From positions 1 to 64,000 of the forward strand of contig LUZC01000042.1 in the NCBI GenBank assembly GCA_001603505.1: 64,000 nt of DNA. The letters run 5' to 3'. The notes under the pieces are model-generated. The model worked only from the letters and a program-made list of their open reading frames with translations, did not search any database and was not told the DNA's origin. This stretch comes from Bacteroidales bacterium Bact_11. GTDB lineage: Bacteria; Bacteroidota; Bacteroidia; Bacteroidales; UBA932. Shown here in pieces: positions 57,215 to 64,000 of the stretch. Positions within the stretch are counted from its first letter, which is position 1. Each line of letters opens with the position of its first letter. The position numbers and the translations under genes were made by a program.

Positions 57215-58759
57215 CTATTTTTTCTCAAAAAACGGCTTTTCCACCTTATAAACTCCGTAGTTTGACTTATCTTCTTTCATATCAATCCGATACCCAGGCC
57301 GTTCTCCCGATTTGACGGAACCGTTGCGACGCACTGTTCCGGAGACGGGCGGATACTTTCCGGTGGCAATATGAGACAAACAGGCACGGATCTCTCCCTC
57401 GTCGACACCAAAGTCGTGGTAAAGATCGTCGGGGCGCAAGTTGTCAGGAACAAAGCCGTCCCATGGAATCGATTCTCCCAGTGAATTGCGGTTGAAGAAA
57501 GCGATGGGCAGGAACACCCACTGCAGCTTCGTGAAATCTCCGTCCCGGTATTTGGCATAATCACTGTTCGATCCGGGATACATCAGTACATACATACCGT
57601 TGGGTTTGCCATAGGTGGTGTCGCCCACCATTTGGACCTTGTCGCCCATATAGGGACGCAAGCCGTTGATCACCATCTCACTGGCAGAAGCGGTGGAGGG
57701 GCTCACGATGAAATAGATCCTGTCGATGTCGAAACGGTTGGAAAACACCTTCGTCCAGTAGGCGTCATCACCGCCGGCGTCGGTGTATTTCTTGCGGTCG
57801 GAATCGATGATGGCCACCGTATTCTCCGCATCGGAAAACGATTCGTCGAGTGAAGCCAGATAACTGCTGTGGTTGCGGACCACATAGGTTTTCCCCAAAG
57901 CGGAGGAAGGTGCCAGGTAGTCCATCATCAGCTGGCTGGCGCGGGAATCGCCACCCCCGTTGTAGCGAAGGTCGATAATCAGTTTCCGGGTTCCGGCCGT
58001 ACGGAAGGTCTTCATGGCGTCGTGGATATCATCGAGGAAGTTGGCGCCGAACGACAGATAGTGGAAATAACCCACAGGTTCCGTCAGGCCTTCCATTTCA
58101 CCGGGCTGGAACACGCGCGTGACAAGGCCGGGACGGGTGGCCAGCGAGCTGGCCCACGAAGCGGTGAAAGTGGTGTCCCGCCCGTCAACCAGGCGGAAGG
58201 TGAAGGTTTGGGGGGATTGATAGAAATCCTTTTGGAAAATGGCGAGTTTTTCGGCGGTAAAACCACTTTCGTCGTGTTCCACGTTCTGGCCATTGATACG
58301 GGTCAGCACGGCACCTCGTGTCACGCCAAACCGCTCCAGAGGCGAGCCGGGATAAATATAGCGCACATGGAGACCGTAGTCGCCAAAATACTTGATGGCC
58401 TGGCTGAGGCTTATGCCCCAGGTCCCCATCACAATGCCTGTCTCGTCGGAGATGTACGTATCCCTGTCCATCATCCAGCTCCAACGGTCATCCTTGTAAA
58501 GCATTTCGTCGAAGAAGTCGTAGATGTCATAGTTGTAGGGCTTGAGCGTGGCATTGCGGGCCTGTACGTCGTCGCGCCAATAATAATATACATCCATATA
58601 TTGCGCACGAAGGAAATCCTTTGCCGCATAGTCGGGGTCGGCATCTATCTTGGCTTGTTCGTCGTCGGACGGCGGGGTGTCGGGACAACCTTGGGCGACC
58701 AGCATCACGACCGCGAGGACAACCGGCATCCAAAGCCGGGAAAGGGTTTTCACTTTCAT
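57215..58759 (-). CDS. S41-family C-terminal-processing peptidase, lipoprotein
   Basis: I start it at MKVKTLSRLWMPVVLAVVMLVAQGC (58759) rather than 58771, because GGAGG lies 6 bases before that ATG, a rare clear Shine-Dalgarno here. Lipobox Cys25; 514 residues. A PDZ-like region (GLHVRYIYPGSPLERFGVTRGAVLTRINGQ) precedes the S41 core: KLIIDLRYNGGGDS and IVSPSTASASEMVINGLRP, with the nucleophile Ser in TASASE near 355. The usual Ser-Lys dyad partner is probably the Lys in VGDTTYGKPNG. Likely acts on periplasmic or surface proteins. Confidence 0.9.
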   Translation of the reverse strand: MKVKTLSRLWMPVVLAVVMLVAQGCPDTPPSDDEQAKIDADPDYAAKDFLRAQYMDVYYYWRDDVQARNATLKPYNYDIYDFFDEMLYKDDRWSWMMDRDTYISDETGIVMGTWGISLSQAIKYFGDYGLHVRYIYPGSPLERFGVTRGAVLTRINGQNVEHDESGFTAEKLAIFQKDFYQSPQTFTFRLVDGRDTTFTASWASSLATRPGLVTRVFQPGEMEGLTEPVGYFHYLSFGANFLDDIHDAMKTFRTAGTRKLIIDLRYNGGGDSRASQLMMDYLAPSSALGKTYVVRNHSSYLASLDESFSDAENTVAIIDSDRKKYTDAGGDDAYWTKVFSNRFDIDRIYFIVSPSTASASEMVINGLRPYMGDKVQMVGDTTYGKPNGMYVLMYPGSNSDYAKYRDGDFTKLQWVFLPIAFFNRNSLGESIPWDGFVPDNLRPDDLYHDFGVDEGEIRACLSHIATGKYPPVSGTVRRNGSVKSGERPGYRIDMKEDKSNYGVYKVEKPFFEKK

Positions 58760-58776
58760 TATTGCCTCCATTTTTC

Positions 58777-58792
58777 TATATTTGCAAAGATA
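58777..58792. promoter_or_regulatory. Abutting face-to-face -7 elements of the S41 and symporter genes
   Basis: TATATTTG (plus, 58777-58784) is directly followed by CAAAGATA (TATCTTTG on the minus strand, 58785-58792). Each would start transcription across the other, and the -33 regions fall inside the opposite gene. Confidence 0.6.
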
Positions 58793-58806
58793 TACATTTT
58801 TTTCCG

Positions 58807-60195
58807 ATGAATTCGTTCGCCTCCCTGATTGAAAAAGTCTCCTCGGCCGTTTGGGGCTGGCCGATGATTATCCTGCTGCTAGGCACCCATATCTTCATGA
58901 CGGTCCGGCTCCGTTTCCCGCAGCTTAAGGTCGGGAAGGCTATCCGGCTGTCGGTCACCAGGGACAAGAATTCCCACGGCGATGTCAGCCAGTTTGGCGC
59001 ATTGGCCACCGCGTTGGCTGCCACCATCGGGACGGGCAATATCGTGGGAGTCGCAACGGCTGTGGCGCTCGGTGGTCCCGGGGCTGTGCTCTGGTGTTGG
59101 ATTACAGGTGTGTTCGGCATGGCGACGAAGTATTCCGAAGGTCTTCTGGCTGTCAAATACCGGGCCAAGACACAGGACGGACGCATGCTTGGAGGACCGA
59201 TGTTCGCCTTGGAGAGGGGGCTTCACGCGAAATGGCTGGCCGTCATCTTCGCCGTTTTTACGGCCATCGCCGCCTTCGGCATCGGGAATACCGTGCAGGC
59301 AAATTCCATTTCGCTGCTCCTCAACGAGACCTATGGCTTCTCTCCCTATGTTGTCGGCGGTGTCCTGGCCCTGCTGGTACTGCTGGTCATCGTCTTCGGG
59401 GTTAAAGGCATTTCGCGGGTATGCTCTACGCTTGTGCCCTTCATGGCCCTGTTCTATGTTCTGGGCTGCCTTGTCATCCTCGGGATGAACTGGGCCTTTC
59501 TTGGCGAAAGCATCCGGCTGATCTGCCGTTCCGCCTTTACGGCGCGCGCCGCCGCAGGCGGTTTTATCGGCACGACCGTACTCATGGCGTGCCGTTACGG
59601 TATCGCCCGCGGACTCTTCTCCAACGAATCGGGTCTGGGTTCTGCCCCTATCGTGGCGGCCGCCGCCCAGACGCGCAACCCCGTCCGGCAGGCGCTCGTT
59701 TCATCCACGGGCACCTTCTGGGACACCGTGGTGGTCTGCGCCCTCACCGGACTGGTGATCGTGAGCAGTATCGTGGCGCATCCCGACATCGACTGCGTGC
59801 AGGGTGCCGCGCTCACCAAGGCCGCTTTCGACAAATTGCCCTACATCGGTCCGCTGATCCTGTCGGTGGGTATCGTGACTTTTGCGTTTTCCACGATCCT
59901 GGGCTGGTCGTACTATGGCGAACGGGCGGTCGAGTACCTGGCCGGGCACAACCGAAAAGCAGGAAAGATCATGATTGCGGTTTACCGCGTCATCTGGATT
60001 GTCGCCGTTTTCCTGGGTTCGGTGCTGAGCCTTTCGGTAGTCTGGAACCTGGCGGACATCGCCAATGCGTTGATGGCCATCCCGAACCTGCTGGCCATTT
60101 TGCTGCTCAGCGGAGTGATCGTGCGGGAAACGCGGAAGTATCTGTGGGAAGACCGGCTCGACGACGAGAGCGGAGAAGAACCACCTACTCTATGA
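58807..60195 (+). CDS. Sodium:alanine/glycine symporter (AGCS family)
   Basis: 462 residues starting MNSFASLIEKVSSAVWGWPM (58807); the track start lies in the S41 gene. About ten membrane helices. AGCS hallmarks: QFGALATALAATIGTGNIVGVATAVALGGPGAVLWCW with the Na+-binding helix, GGPMFALERGL, ACRYGIARGLFSNESGLGSAPIVAAAA, and WSYYGERAVEYL. It imports alanine or glycine with sodium. Its end overlaps convergent ftsB by 11 bases. Confidence 0.94.
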   Translation: MNSFASLIEKVSSAVWGWPMIILLLGTHIFMTVRLRFPQLKVGKAIRLSVTRDKNSHGDVSQFGALATALAATIGTGNIVGVATAVALGGPGAVLWCWITGVFGMATKYSEGLLAVKYRAKTQDGRMLGGPMFALERGLHAKWLAVIFAVFTAIAAFGIGNTVQANSISLLLNETYGFSPYVVGGVLALLVLLVIVFGVKGISRVCSTLVPFMALFYVLGCLVILGMNWAFLGESIRLICRSAFTARAAAGGFIGTTVLMACRYGIARGLFSNESGLGSAPIVAAAAQTRNPVRQALVSSTGTFWDTVVVCALTGLVIVSSIVAHPDIDCVQGAALTKAAFDKLPYIGPLILSVGIVTFAFSTILGWSYYGERAVEYLAGHNRKAGKIMIAVYRVIWIVAVFLGSVLSLSVVWNLADIANALMAIPNLLAILLLSGVIVRETRKYLWEDRLDDESGEEPPTL

Positions 60196-60511
60196 CGAAG
60201 ACGTCTTCGCCGTCCTGGTGGTAGTAGTATTCTTCCCGGGCGAATTTTTCAAGGGAGTCGCGCTCGGAGCGGAGCTGTTCGAGTTTCCGGTCCATATTGG
60301 AAATCTCCTTCTTGTAGAATTCAATCTGTCGCTGCTGCTGGCGCAGGGTGATGCGCGTGCGGATGTACTGCCCGACGTTGTTGGTATCGATGAAACAGAT
60401 CCAAACCAAAAACACGAAACCCATCAGGAAGTACTTGTTGAGCAAGACCTTCCCGAGCGGATAACTTTTCCACTGGCGGATCCTTTCCTGGACTTTCGTG
60501 AAGACTGACAC
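60185..60511 (-). CDS. FtsB/DivIC-family septum formation initiator
   Basis: 108 residues: a short basic cytoplasmic end, one membrane helix (YFLMGFVFLVWICFI, about 27-41), then a long periplasmic coiled coil (QQQRQIEFYKKEISNMDRKLEQLRSERDSLEKFAREEYYYH). The closing 'FAREEYY...GEDVFVIE' matches the DivIC-type end. It works with FtsL and FtsQ in the divisome. Single gene, own -7 element at 60530-60537. Confidence 0.92.
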   Translation of the reverse strand: MSVFTKVQERIRQWKSYPLGKVLLNKYFLMGFVFLVWICFIDTNNVGQYIRTRITLRQQQRQIEFYKKEISNMDRKLEQLRSERDSLEKFAREEYYYHQDGEDVFVIE

Positions 60512-60529
60512 GGGCGGAAGATGTTTTCA

Positions 60530-60550
60530 CAAAAATAATGATTAATTTTG
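60530..60550. promoter_or_regulatory. Divergent -7 elements of the ftsB-like and CPBP genes
   Basis: Minus TATTTTTG (60530-60537) lies 18 bases before the FtsB start. Plus TAATTTTG (60543-60550) ends only 4 bases before the CPBP ATG at 60555, implying a leaderless message if used. Confidence 0.5.
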
Positions 60551-60554
60551 AACG

Positions 60555-61367
60555 ATGGTTCAATACTTCAAATATTATCGGCCCGGGCTAGGCCAGTCGT
60601 GGCTGCTGGCGGCATTGATGTTTCTGGGCAGCATTGTCGTCGGATTCTGCCTGCCCCGCGCTCCGCAATCCCTCACTTATTTTTTGTCCATGCTCCTTCC
60701 CCTGGCCTGGTGCTGGTGGATGGGGCAACAGGCATACGTGGCGGGAAGCAAAGCCTGTCCTGTCAACGATCCGCATTTCGGCAAAATCGGAGCCGGCCGA
60801 TTCATGGTGCTGGCCCTCTTGGCGCTCCTGTCGCTTACCGTGGTGGCCGATCCCACCACGTCCTTTATTCCGATGCCTGATACGATCCGTGCCATGTTCG
60901 AACGGGTATTCATGGATTCCCCGCTATGGGATATGGTTTTGTCGACCTGCATCCTGGCGCCGTTGCTCGAAGAGTTTCTGTGCCGGGGGATGATGCTTCG
61001 GGGCATGCTCAGCCATATGTCGCCCCGAAAGGCAATCATCTGGTCGGCGGTCATTTTCGCCGTAATGCACATGAATCCCTGGCAGTCAATCCCGGCGCTG
61101 CTCATCGGTCTGCTTCTGGGATGGGTGTACTGGCGAACTCACTGCCTATGGGCGACCATCTTCCTGCATTGCTTCAATAATTCCCTTTCGACCTTGTTAT
61201 CCCGCCTGATGCCCGACATTCCGGTCGATGCCAGCCTGCAGGATTTACTGCCACCGACAACTTGGTGGATTGTCTTCTGTGTGTCGGTAGTCGTACTTAC
61301 GATAACGCTGTATATTCTTCATGAAAAAACTCTATCCCCTGAAATTCAAGCCGGTCCTGAAGCCTAA
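60555..61367 (+). CDS. CPBP-family intramembrane metalloprotease
   Basis: 270 residues with about seven membrane helices. The CAAX/CPBP motifs are complete: EEFLCR (Glu139, Glu140, Arg144), FAVMH ending at His172, and HCFNN with His205 and Asn209. Such proteins are glutamic or metal-dependent intramembrane proteases; prokaryotic substrates are mostly unknown. The last 47 bases overlap the start of manA in another frame, an unusually long overlap that ties the two genes together. Confidence 0.9.
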   Translation: MVQYFKYYRPGLGQSWLLAALMFLGSIVVGFCLPRAPQSLTYFLSMLLPLAWCWWMGQQAYVAGSKACPVNDPHFGKIGAGRFMVLALLALLSLTVVADPTTSFIPMPDTIRAMFERVFMDSPLWDMVLSTCILAPLLEEFLCRGMMLRGMLSHMSPRKAIIWSAVIFAVMHMNPWQSIPALLIGLLLGWVYWRTHCLWATIFLHCFNNSLSTLLSRLMPDIPVDASLQDLLPPTTWWIVFCVSVVVLTITLYILHEKTLSPEIQAGPEA

Positions 61368-62292
61368 GTCGTGGGGCGGCGAGTCGTGGGACCTCTGCGG
61401 TTTCGAGGAGGATGCTTCCCTCATCGCGGAAGGCTTTCTGGCCGATAACGACCTGCCCGACATCCTCGAAACCTATCTCGGCGACCTGGTAGGCGACGAG
61501 ATATTCGATTGGTATAATCTGCACTTTCCCTTGCTGGTCAAGCGGCTGGACGTACAGGATCGCCTGTCTGTACAGGTACATCCCGATGACATTGTGGCCG
61601 GCGAACGATTCGATTCCTATGGGAAATCGGAATTCTGGTATGTGACGGAGGCGGGGCCCGATGCCCGGATCTATATGGGATTCAAGGAGGATATCGATGC
61701 GACGACACTCTATCAGGCTTGCAAGGCCGGAACGGTCGACCGCCTGCTCAATGAATTCATTCCTCGTCCGGGTGACTGTTTCTTCATCTCGGCCGGTACG
61801 GTCCATGCGGCTGGCGGCGGCGTGAAGATCACCGAAATCCAGCAGGCTTCCGACATCACCTTCCGCCTCTTCGACTGGGGCCGGGAGCGCAATCCCGCCA
61901 CCCGCCGCGAAATGCATCTCGAGGAAGCGATCGACTGCATCGACTATCGTAAATACGATGAAGCGGCCTGTCACTGCTACAAACCAGAAGGGGTCAAGGT
62001 GGTAGCGCAGTGCCCGCAGTTCGTGGTAACCAGCTTGCAATTGAATGAGCCTGCCCGGGTTTCCATGGATGATTTCAAGAGTTGCGTCGTTTACAGCTGC
62101 CTGTCGGGCGATACGACACTAACCACCGCAGGTCAGAACTATTCCCTGTCGGCCGGCGAGACGCTGCTGGTACCCGCTTCTTGCGACAACCTGCTGCTGA
62201 CACCTGCGTCGGGCGGTGTCCATCTGCTGCAGACACACCTTCCCCAGCCGCCGAAAGACGATGTGTATGACGGCCCGGAACCGGAGGTGTAG
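61321..62292 (+). CDS. manA: Mannose-6-phosphate isomerase, class I
   Basis: Interconverts fructose-6-phosphate and mannose-6-phosphate. MKKLYPLKFKPVLKPKSWGG is the typical start, so the 47-base overlap with the CPBP gene is real rather than a mis-set start. Zinc ligands: VQVHPDD, KSEFWYV, and SAGTVHAAGGG. A C-terminal cupin half follows (SLSAGETLLVPASCDNLLL). 323 residues. It supplies mannose-6-phosphate toward the manC product GDP-mannose, although manC is remote. Confidence 0.95.
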   Translation: MKKLYPLKFKPVLKPKSWGGESWDLCGFEEDASLIAEGFLADNDLPDILETYLGDLVGDEIFDWYNLHFPLLVKRLDVQDRLSVQVHPDDIVAGERFDSYGKSEFWYVTEAGPDARIYMGFKEDIDATTLYQACKAGTVDRLLNEFIPRPGDCFFISAGTVHAAGGGVKITEIQQASDITFRLFDWGRERNPATRREMHLEEAIDCIDYRKYDEAACHCYKPEGVKVVAQCPQFVVTSLQLNEPARVSMDDFKSCVVYSCLSGDTTLTTAGQNYSLSAGETLLVPASCDNLLLTPASGGVHLLQTHLPQPPKDDVYDGPEPEV

Positions 62293-63048
62293 TTAAAACA
62301 GATGTGTTCTGATGATGGACGCGCCCAGAGAAGCGGCGCGTTCTTCGTATTCGTGCACGATGTCGCCGCAGGTGGCGGGACTCAGGCCGCGTGGCTGCCA
62401 GATGAAGCGCTTGCGCGAGACGCCCACGAGGATCGGCCGGCGGAAACTCTTGAGTTCGTCGAGGCGGTCGAACAGGGTCTGGTTGTCCTCGTTGCTCTTC
62501 GAGAAGCCGAATCCCGGGTCGAGGATCCAGTCGGTCACGCCGGCCTCCTTCGCGCGCACCGCGAAATCCCGGAAATACTGCTTCACGCTTTCAACGACAT
62601 CGTCATAGGCATAGGTGTCGTGCATCGTGGCAAAGGTCCCCTGGTGGTGCATCGCCACGTAGCGCAGTCCGAGCCGGCCAGCGACGGGAAGCATCGCCTC
62701 GTCCCATTCTCCGGAAGAAATGTCATTGATCCAGAAGCGGCCTATCGCCTGGTAGGCCATCAGGACGATTGCAGGGCGGAAAGTGTCGATCGAAACAGTG
62801 ACACCGGCATAAGAACGGCCAATCGTCTCCACGATCGGTTCCAGCCGGGCCCATTCTTCCTCCGTCAAGATCTCTTCAGCGCCCGGCCGCGACGACATGG
62901 CCCCGATGTCGAGAATGTCAGCTCCAGCCTCCAGCAGGGCATCTGCCCGGCGACGAAAAGCATCGACCGTCGCCGCCCGTGAAGGCGCATAGAAAGAGTC
63001 CTCGTTGAGGTTGATGATTCCCATGATTTTCGTTTGACCGCTTGCCAT
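62293..63048 (-). CDS. folP: Dihydropteroate synthase
   Basis: Condenses p-aminobenzoate with dihydropterin pyrophosphate in folate synthesis, the target of sulfonamides. TIM barrel: IMGIINLNEDSFYAPSR (loop 1), DIGAMSSRPGAEEI (loop 2), VSIDTF, INDISSG, YVAMHHQGTFATM, ILDPGFGFSKSNEDN, LVGVSRKRFIW, IIRTHLF. Several loops differ from the common forms (NVTPDSF is NLNEDSF; STRPG is SSRPG; MHMRGTP is MHHQGTF). 251 residues is short. Its stop abuts that of manA, tail to tail. Confidence 0.93.
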   Translation of the reverse strand: MASGQTKIMGIINLNEDSFYAPSRAATVDAFRRRADALLEAGADILDIGAMSSRPGAEEILTEEEWARLEPIVETIGRSYAGVTVSIDTFRPAIVLMAYQAIGRFWINDISSGEWDEAMLPVAGRLGLRYVAMHHQGTFATMHDTYAYDDVVESVKQYFRDFAVRAKEAGVTDWILDPGFGFSKSNEDNQTLFDRLDELKSFRRPILVGVSRKRFIWQPRGLSPATCGDIVHEYEERAASLGASIIRTHLF

Positions 63049-63074
63049 AATTTCTTATCTTTACAAGTTGAATG

Positions 63075-63082
63075 CAAAGATA
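63075..63082 (-). promoter_or_regulatory. Promoter -7 element of folP
   Basis: CAAAGATA reads TATCTTTG on the minus strand, 26 bases before the start and within the 41-base gap to tmk. Confidence 0.5.
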
Positions 63083-63089
63083 ATACTTT

Positions 63090-63767
63090 ATGCTGATCGT
63101 TCTCGAAGGTTTGGATGGCGCCGGCAAATCGACGCAGCTCAAGATGGTAACCTCTTACTTTTCTTCGCTGGGCCGCAAGGTTGATTACCTGCATTTTCCC
63201 CGGTACACCGCTCCGCTCTACGGCGAACTCATCGCGAAGTTCCTGCGGGGGGATTTCGGCTCCATCGACCAGGTGCATCCCCAGCTGGTGGCGCTGCTGT
63301 TCGCCGAAGACCGACGTGACGCCAGCAGCCTGATCCGCAGCTGGATGAATCAGGGGCACGTGGTGATCCTCGACCGTTACGTGTATTCCAATATCGCCTT
63401 CCAGTGCGCGAAGCTTCCTTCGGCCGAAGAAGCGGTCGCCCTGCGCGACTGGATTATCGATCTTGAGTTCGGCCGATTCGGGATTCCCCATCCGACGCTC
63501 AACCTGTTCCTCGACGTGCCCATTGAATTTGTCGACGCCAAGCTCAAGCAGAACCGCAAGGGCGGAGACCGGCGCTATCTCGAGGGCAAGGCCGATATTC
63601 ATGAGGCGGACATCGCCTTCCAGGTCAAAGTCCGCGACATTTATCGCGAACAGTGCCTGCTCGACGATCAGTTCCTTCGCATCGACTGCGGCGACGAGGA
63701 AGGTCACATGCTGCCCGCTTCCGATATCTTCCGCCGCATCCGCACCCAAATCGACGCGCTTCTATGA
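63090..63767 (+). CDS. tmk: Thymidylate kinase
   Basis: Phosphorylates dTMP to dTDP. P-loop GLDGAGKST (residues 7-15), substrate Arg/Asp in VVILDRYVYSNIAFQCAKL, and the lid segment KLKQNRKGGDRRYLEGKADIHE. 225 residues; the extra length over E. coli Tmk lies mainly in the helices after the DRY motif. The stop overlaps the next gene by 4 bases (ATGA). Confidence 0.94.
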   Translation: MLIVLEGLDGAGKSTQLKMVTSYFSSLGRKVDYLHFPRYTAPLYGELIAKFLRGDFGSIDQVHPQLVALLFAEDRRDASSLIRSWMNQGHVVILDRYVYSNIAFQCAKLPSAEEAVALRDWIIDLEFGRFGIPHPTLNLFLDVPIEFVDAKLKQNRKGGDRRYLEGKADIHEADIAFQVKVRDIYREQCLLDDQFLRIDCGDEEGHMLPASDIFRRIRTQIDALL

Positions 63768-64000
63768 GATTTCTGCGTGGCTTGTGCCGGATGATCTTCG
63801 CCCTGACCTTCATCCTTTCCGGCGTGCTGAAACTGCTCGATCCGGTAGGGACGGGGCTGATTGTGAAGGAGTATCTCGACTTCATGGGACTTTTGTTCCT
63901 GGAGCCGGCGTCCATTGTATTGGGTATCGCCCTGGCCACGGCCGAATTCGTGATCGGCATCTGTGTGCTCAGCGGACTCAGGATCCGGATTGTGGCGTGG
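63764..64000 (+). CDS. DoxX/MauE-like membrane protein (3' end cut by window)
   Basis: Only the first 79 residues are present; not in the ORF track because it has no stop here. MRFLRGLCRMIFALTFILSGVLKLLDPVGTGLIVKEYLDFMG contains the first membrane helix and the 'FxxSGxxKLxDPxG' pattern of DoxX/MauE-like proteins; a second helix follows (PASIVLGIALATAEFVIGICVLSG). Members are linked to disulfide or quinone redox at the inner membrane, but function here is open. It is translationally coupled to tmk. Confidence 0.75.
   Translation, partial: MRFLRGLCRMIFALTFILSGVLKLLDPVGTGLIVKEYLDFMGLLFLEPASIVLGIALATAEFVIGICVLSGLRIRIVAW

Overview
The window reads as a densely coded chromosomal segment of a GC-rich member of the Bacteroidales (phylum Bacteroidota). 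Evidence: many promoters carry the Bacteroidota -7 element TAnnTTTG, several with TTG/TTTG 19-21 bp upstream. Shine-Dalgarno sequences are mostly weak or absent. There are many lipoproteins, PheS carries the Cys-rich insertion I associate with this phylum, and a small histone H1-like gene is present. Family level cannot be fixed by eye; a gut lineage related to Rikenellaceae is only a guess. No gene-free stretch reaches 300 bases. I see no insertion sequence, prophage, rRNA operon or CRISPR array.

Layout. 1-7.5 kb: partial SpoU methyltransferase, glyA followed by a tRNA-Pro 3' fragment, two tandem paralogous lipoproteins, pnp, rpsO, small proteins. 7.5-9.7 kb: a two-gene murein-peptide module (NlpC/P60 endopeptidase and dipeptide epimerase). 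9.9-13.5 kb: fatty acid synthesis (acpP, fabF, fabZ, fabI) interrupted by a membrane LytTR regulator. 13.5-18.2 kb: arginine genes argR-GNAT-argG-M20 deacylase-argH, with ARG-box-like sites in front of argR. 18.3-22.3 kb: YraN, manC, arginine deiminase, pheS, tRNA-Gly. 22.4-31.4 kb: glycosyltransferase, AlgE-like porin, GH109-like enzyme, sugar-kinase-like protein, and two zinc peptidases. 31.5-34.4 kb: flavo-diiron protein followed by a protein kinase-AAA+ ATPase fusion. 34.5-43.2 kb: LolA-like protein, then a seven-gene, almost gapless minus-strand operon: MMPL exporter, FakA-like kinase, FakB/DegV-like protein, GNAT-like protein, PlsX, a second ACP and an AraC regulator. 43.3-50.6 kb: membrane protein, alr, an M6 protease chain with a lone HsdR-N protein, holA, cca. 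50.6-58.8 kb: DPP III, two tandem clostripain-like lipoproteins, rplY with a structured leader, pth, an S4 protein, the histone-like gene (too short for the ORF track), an S41 protease. 58.8-64 kb: alanine/glycine symporter, FtsB/DivIC, CPBP protease, manA, folP, tmk and a truncated membrane protein.

The main candidate for an undescribed system is the 35.0-43.2 kb operon. Its gene content would turn free fatty acids into acyl-phosphate (FakA/FakB), pass them to a dedicated ACP through PlsX, and couple this to a possible acyltransferase, an MMPL exporter and an AraC regulator. The second is the single-chain kinase-AAA+ protein paired with a flavo-diiron oxygen/NO reductase.
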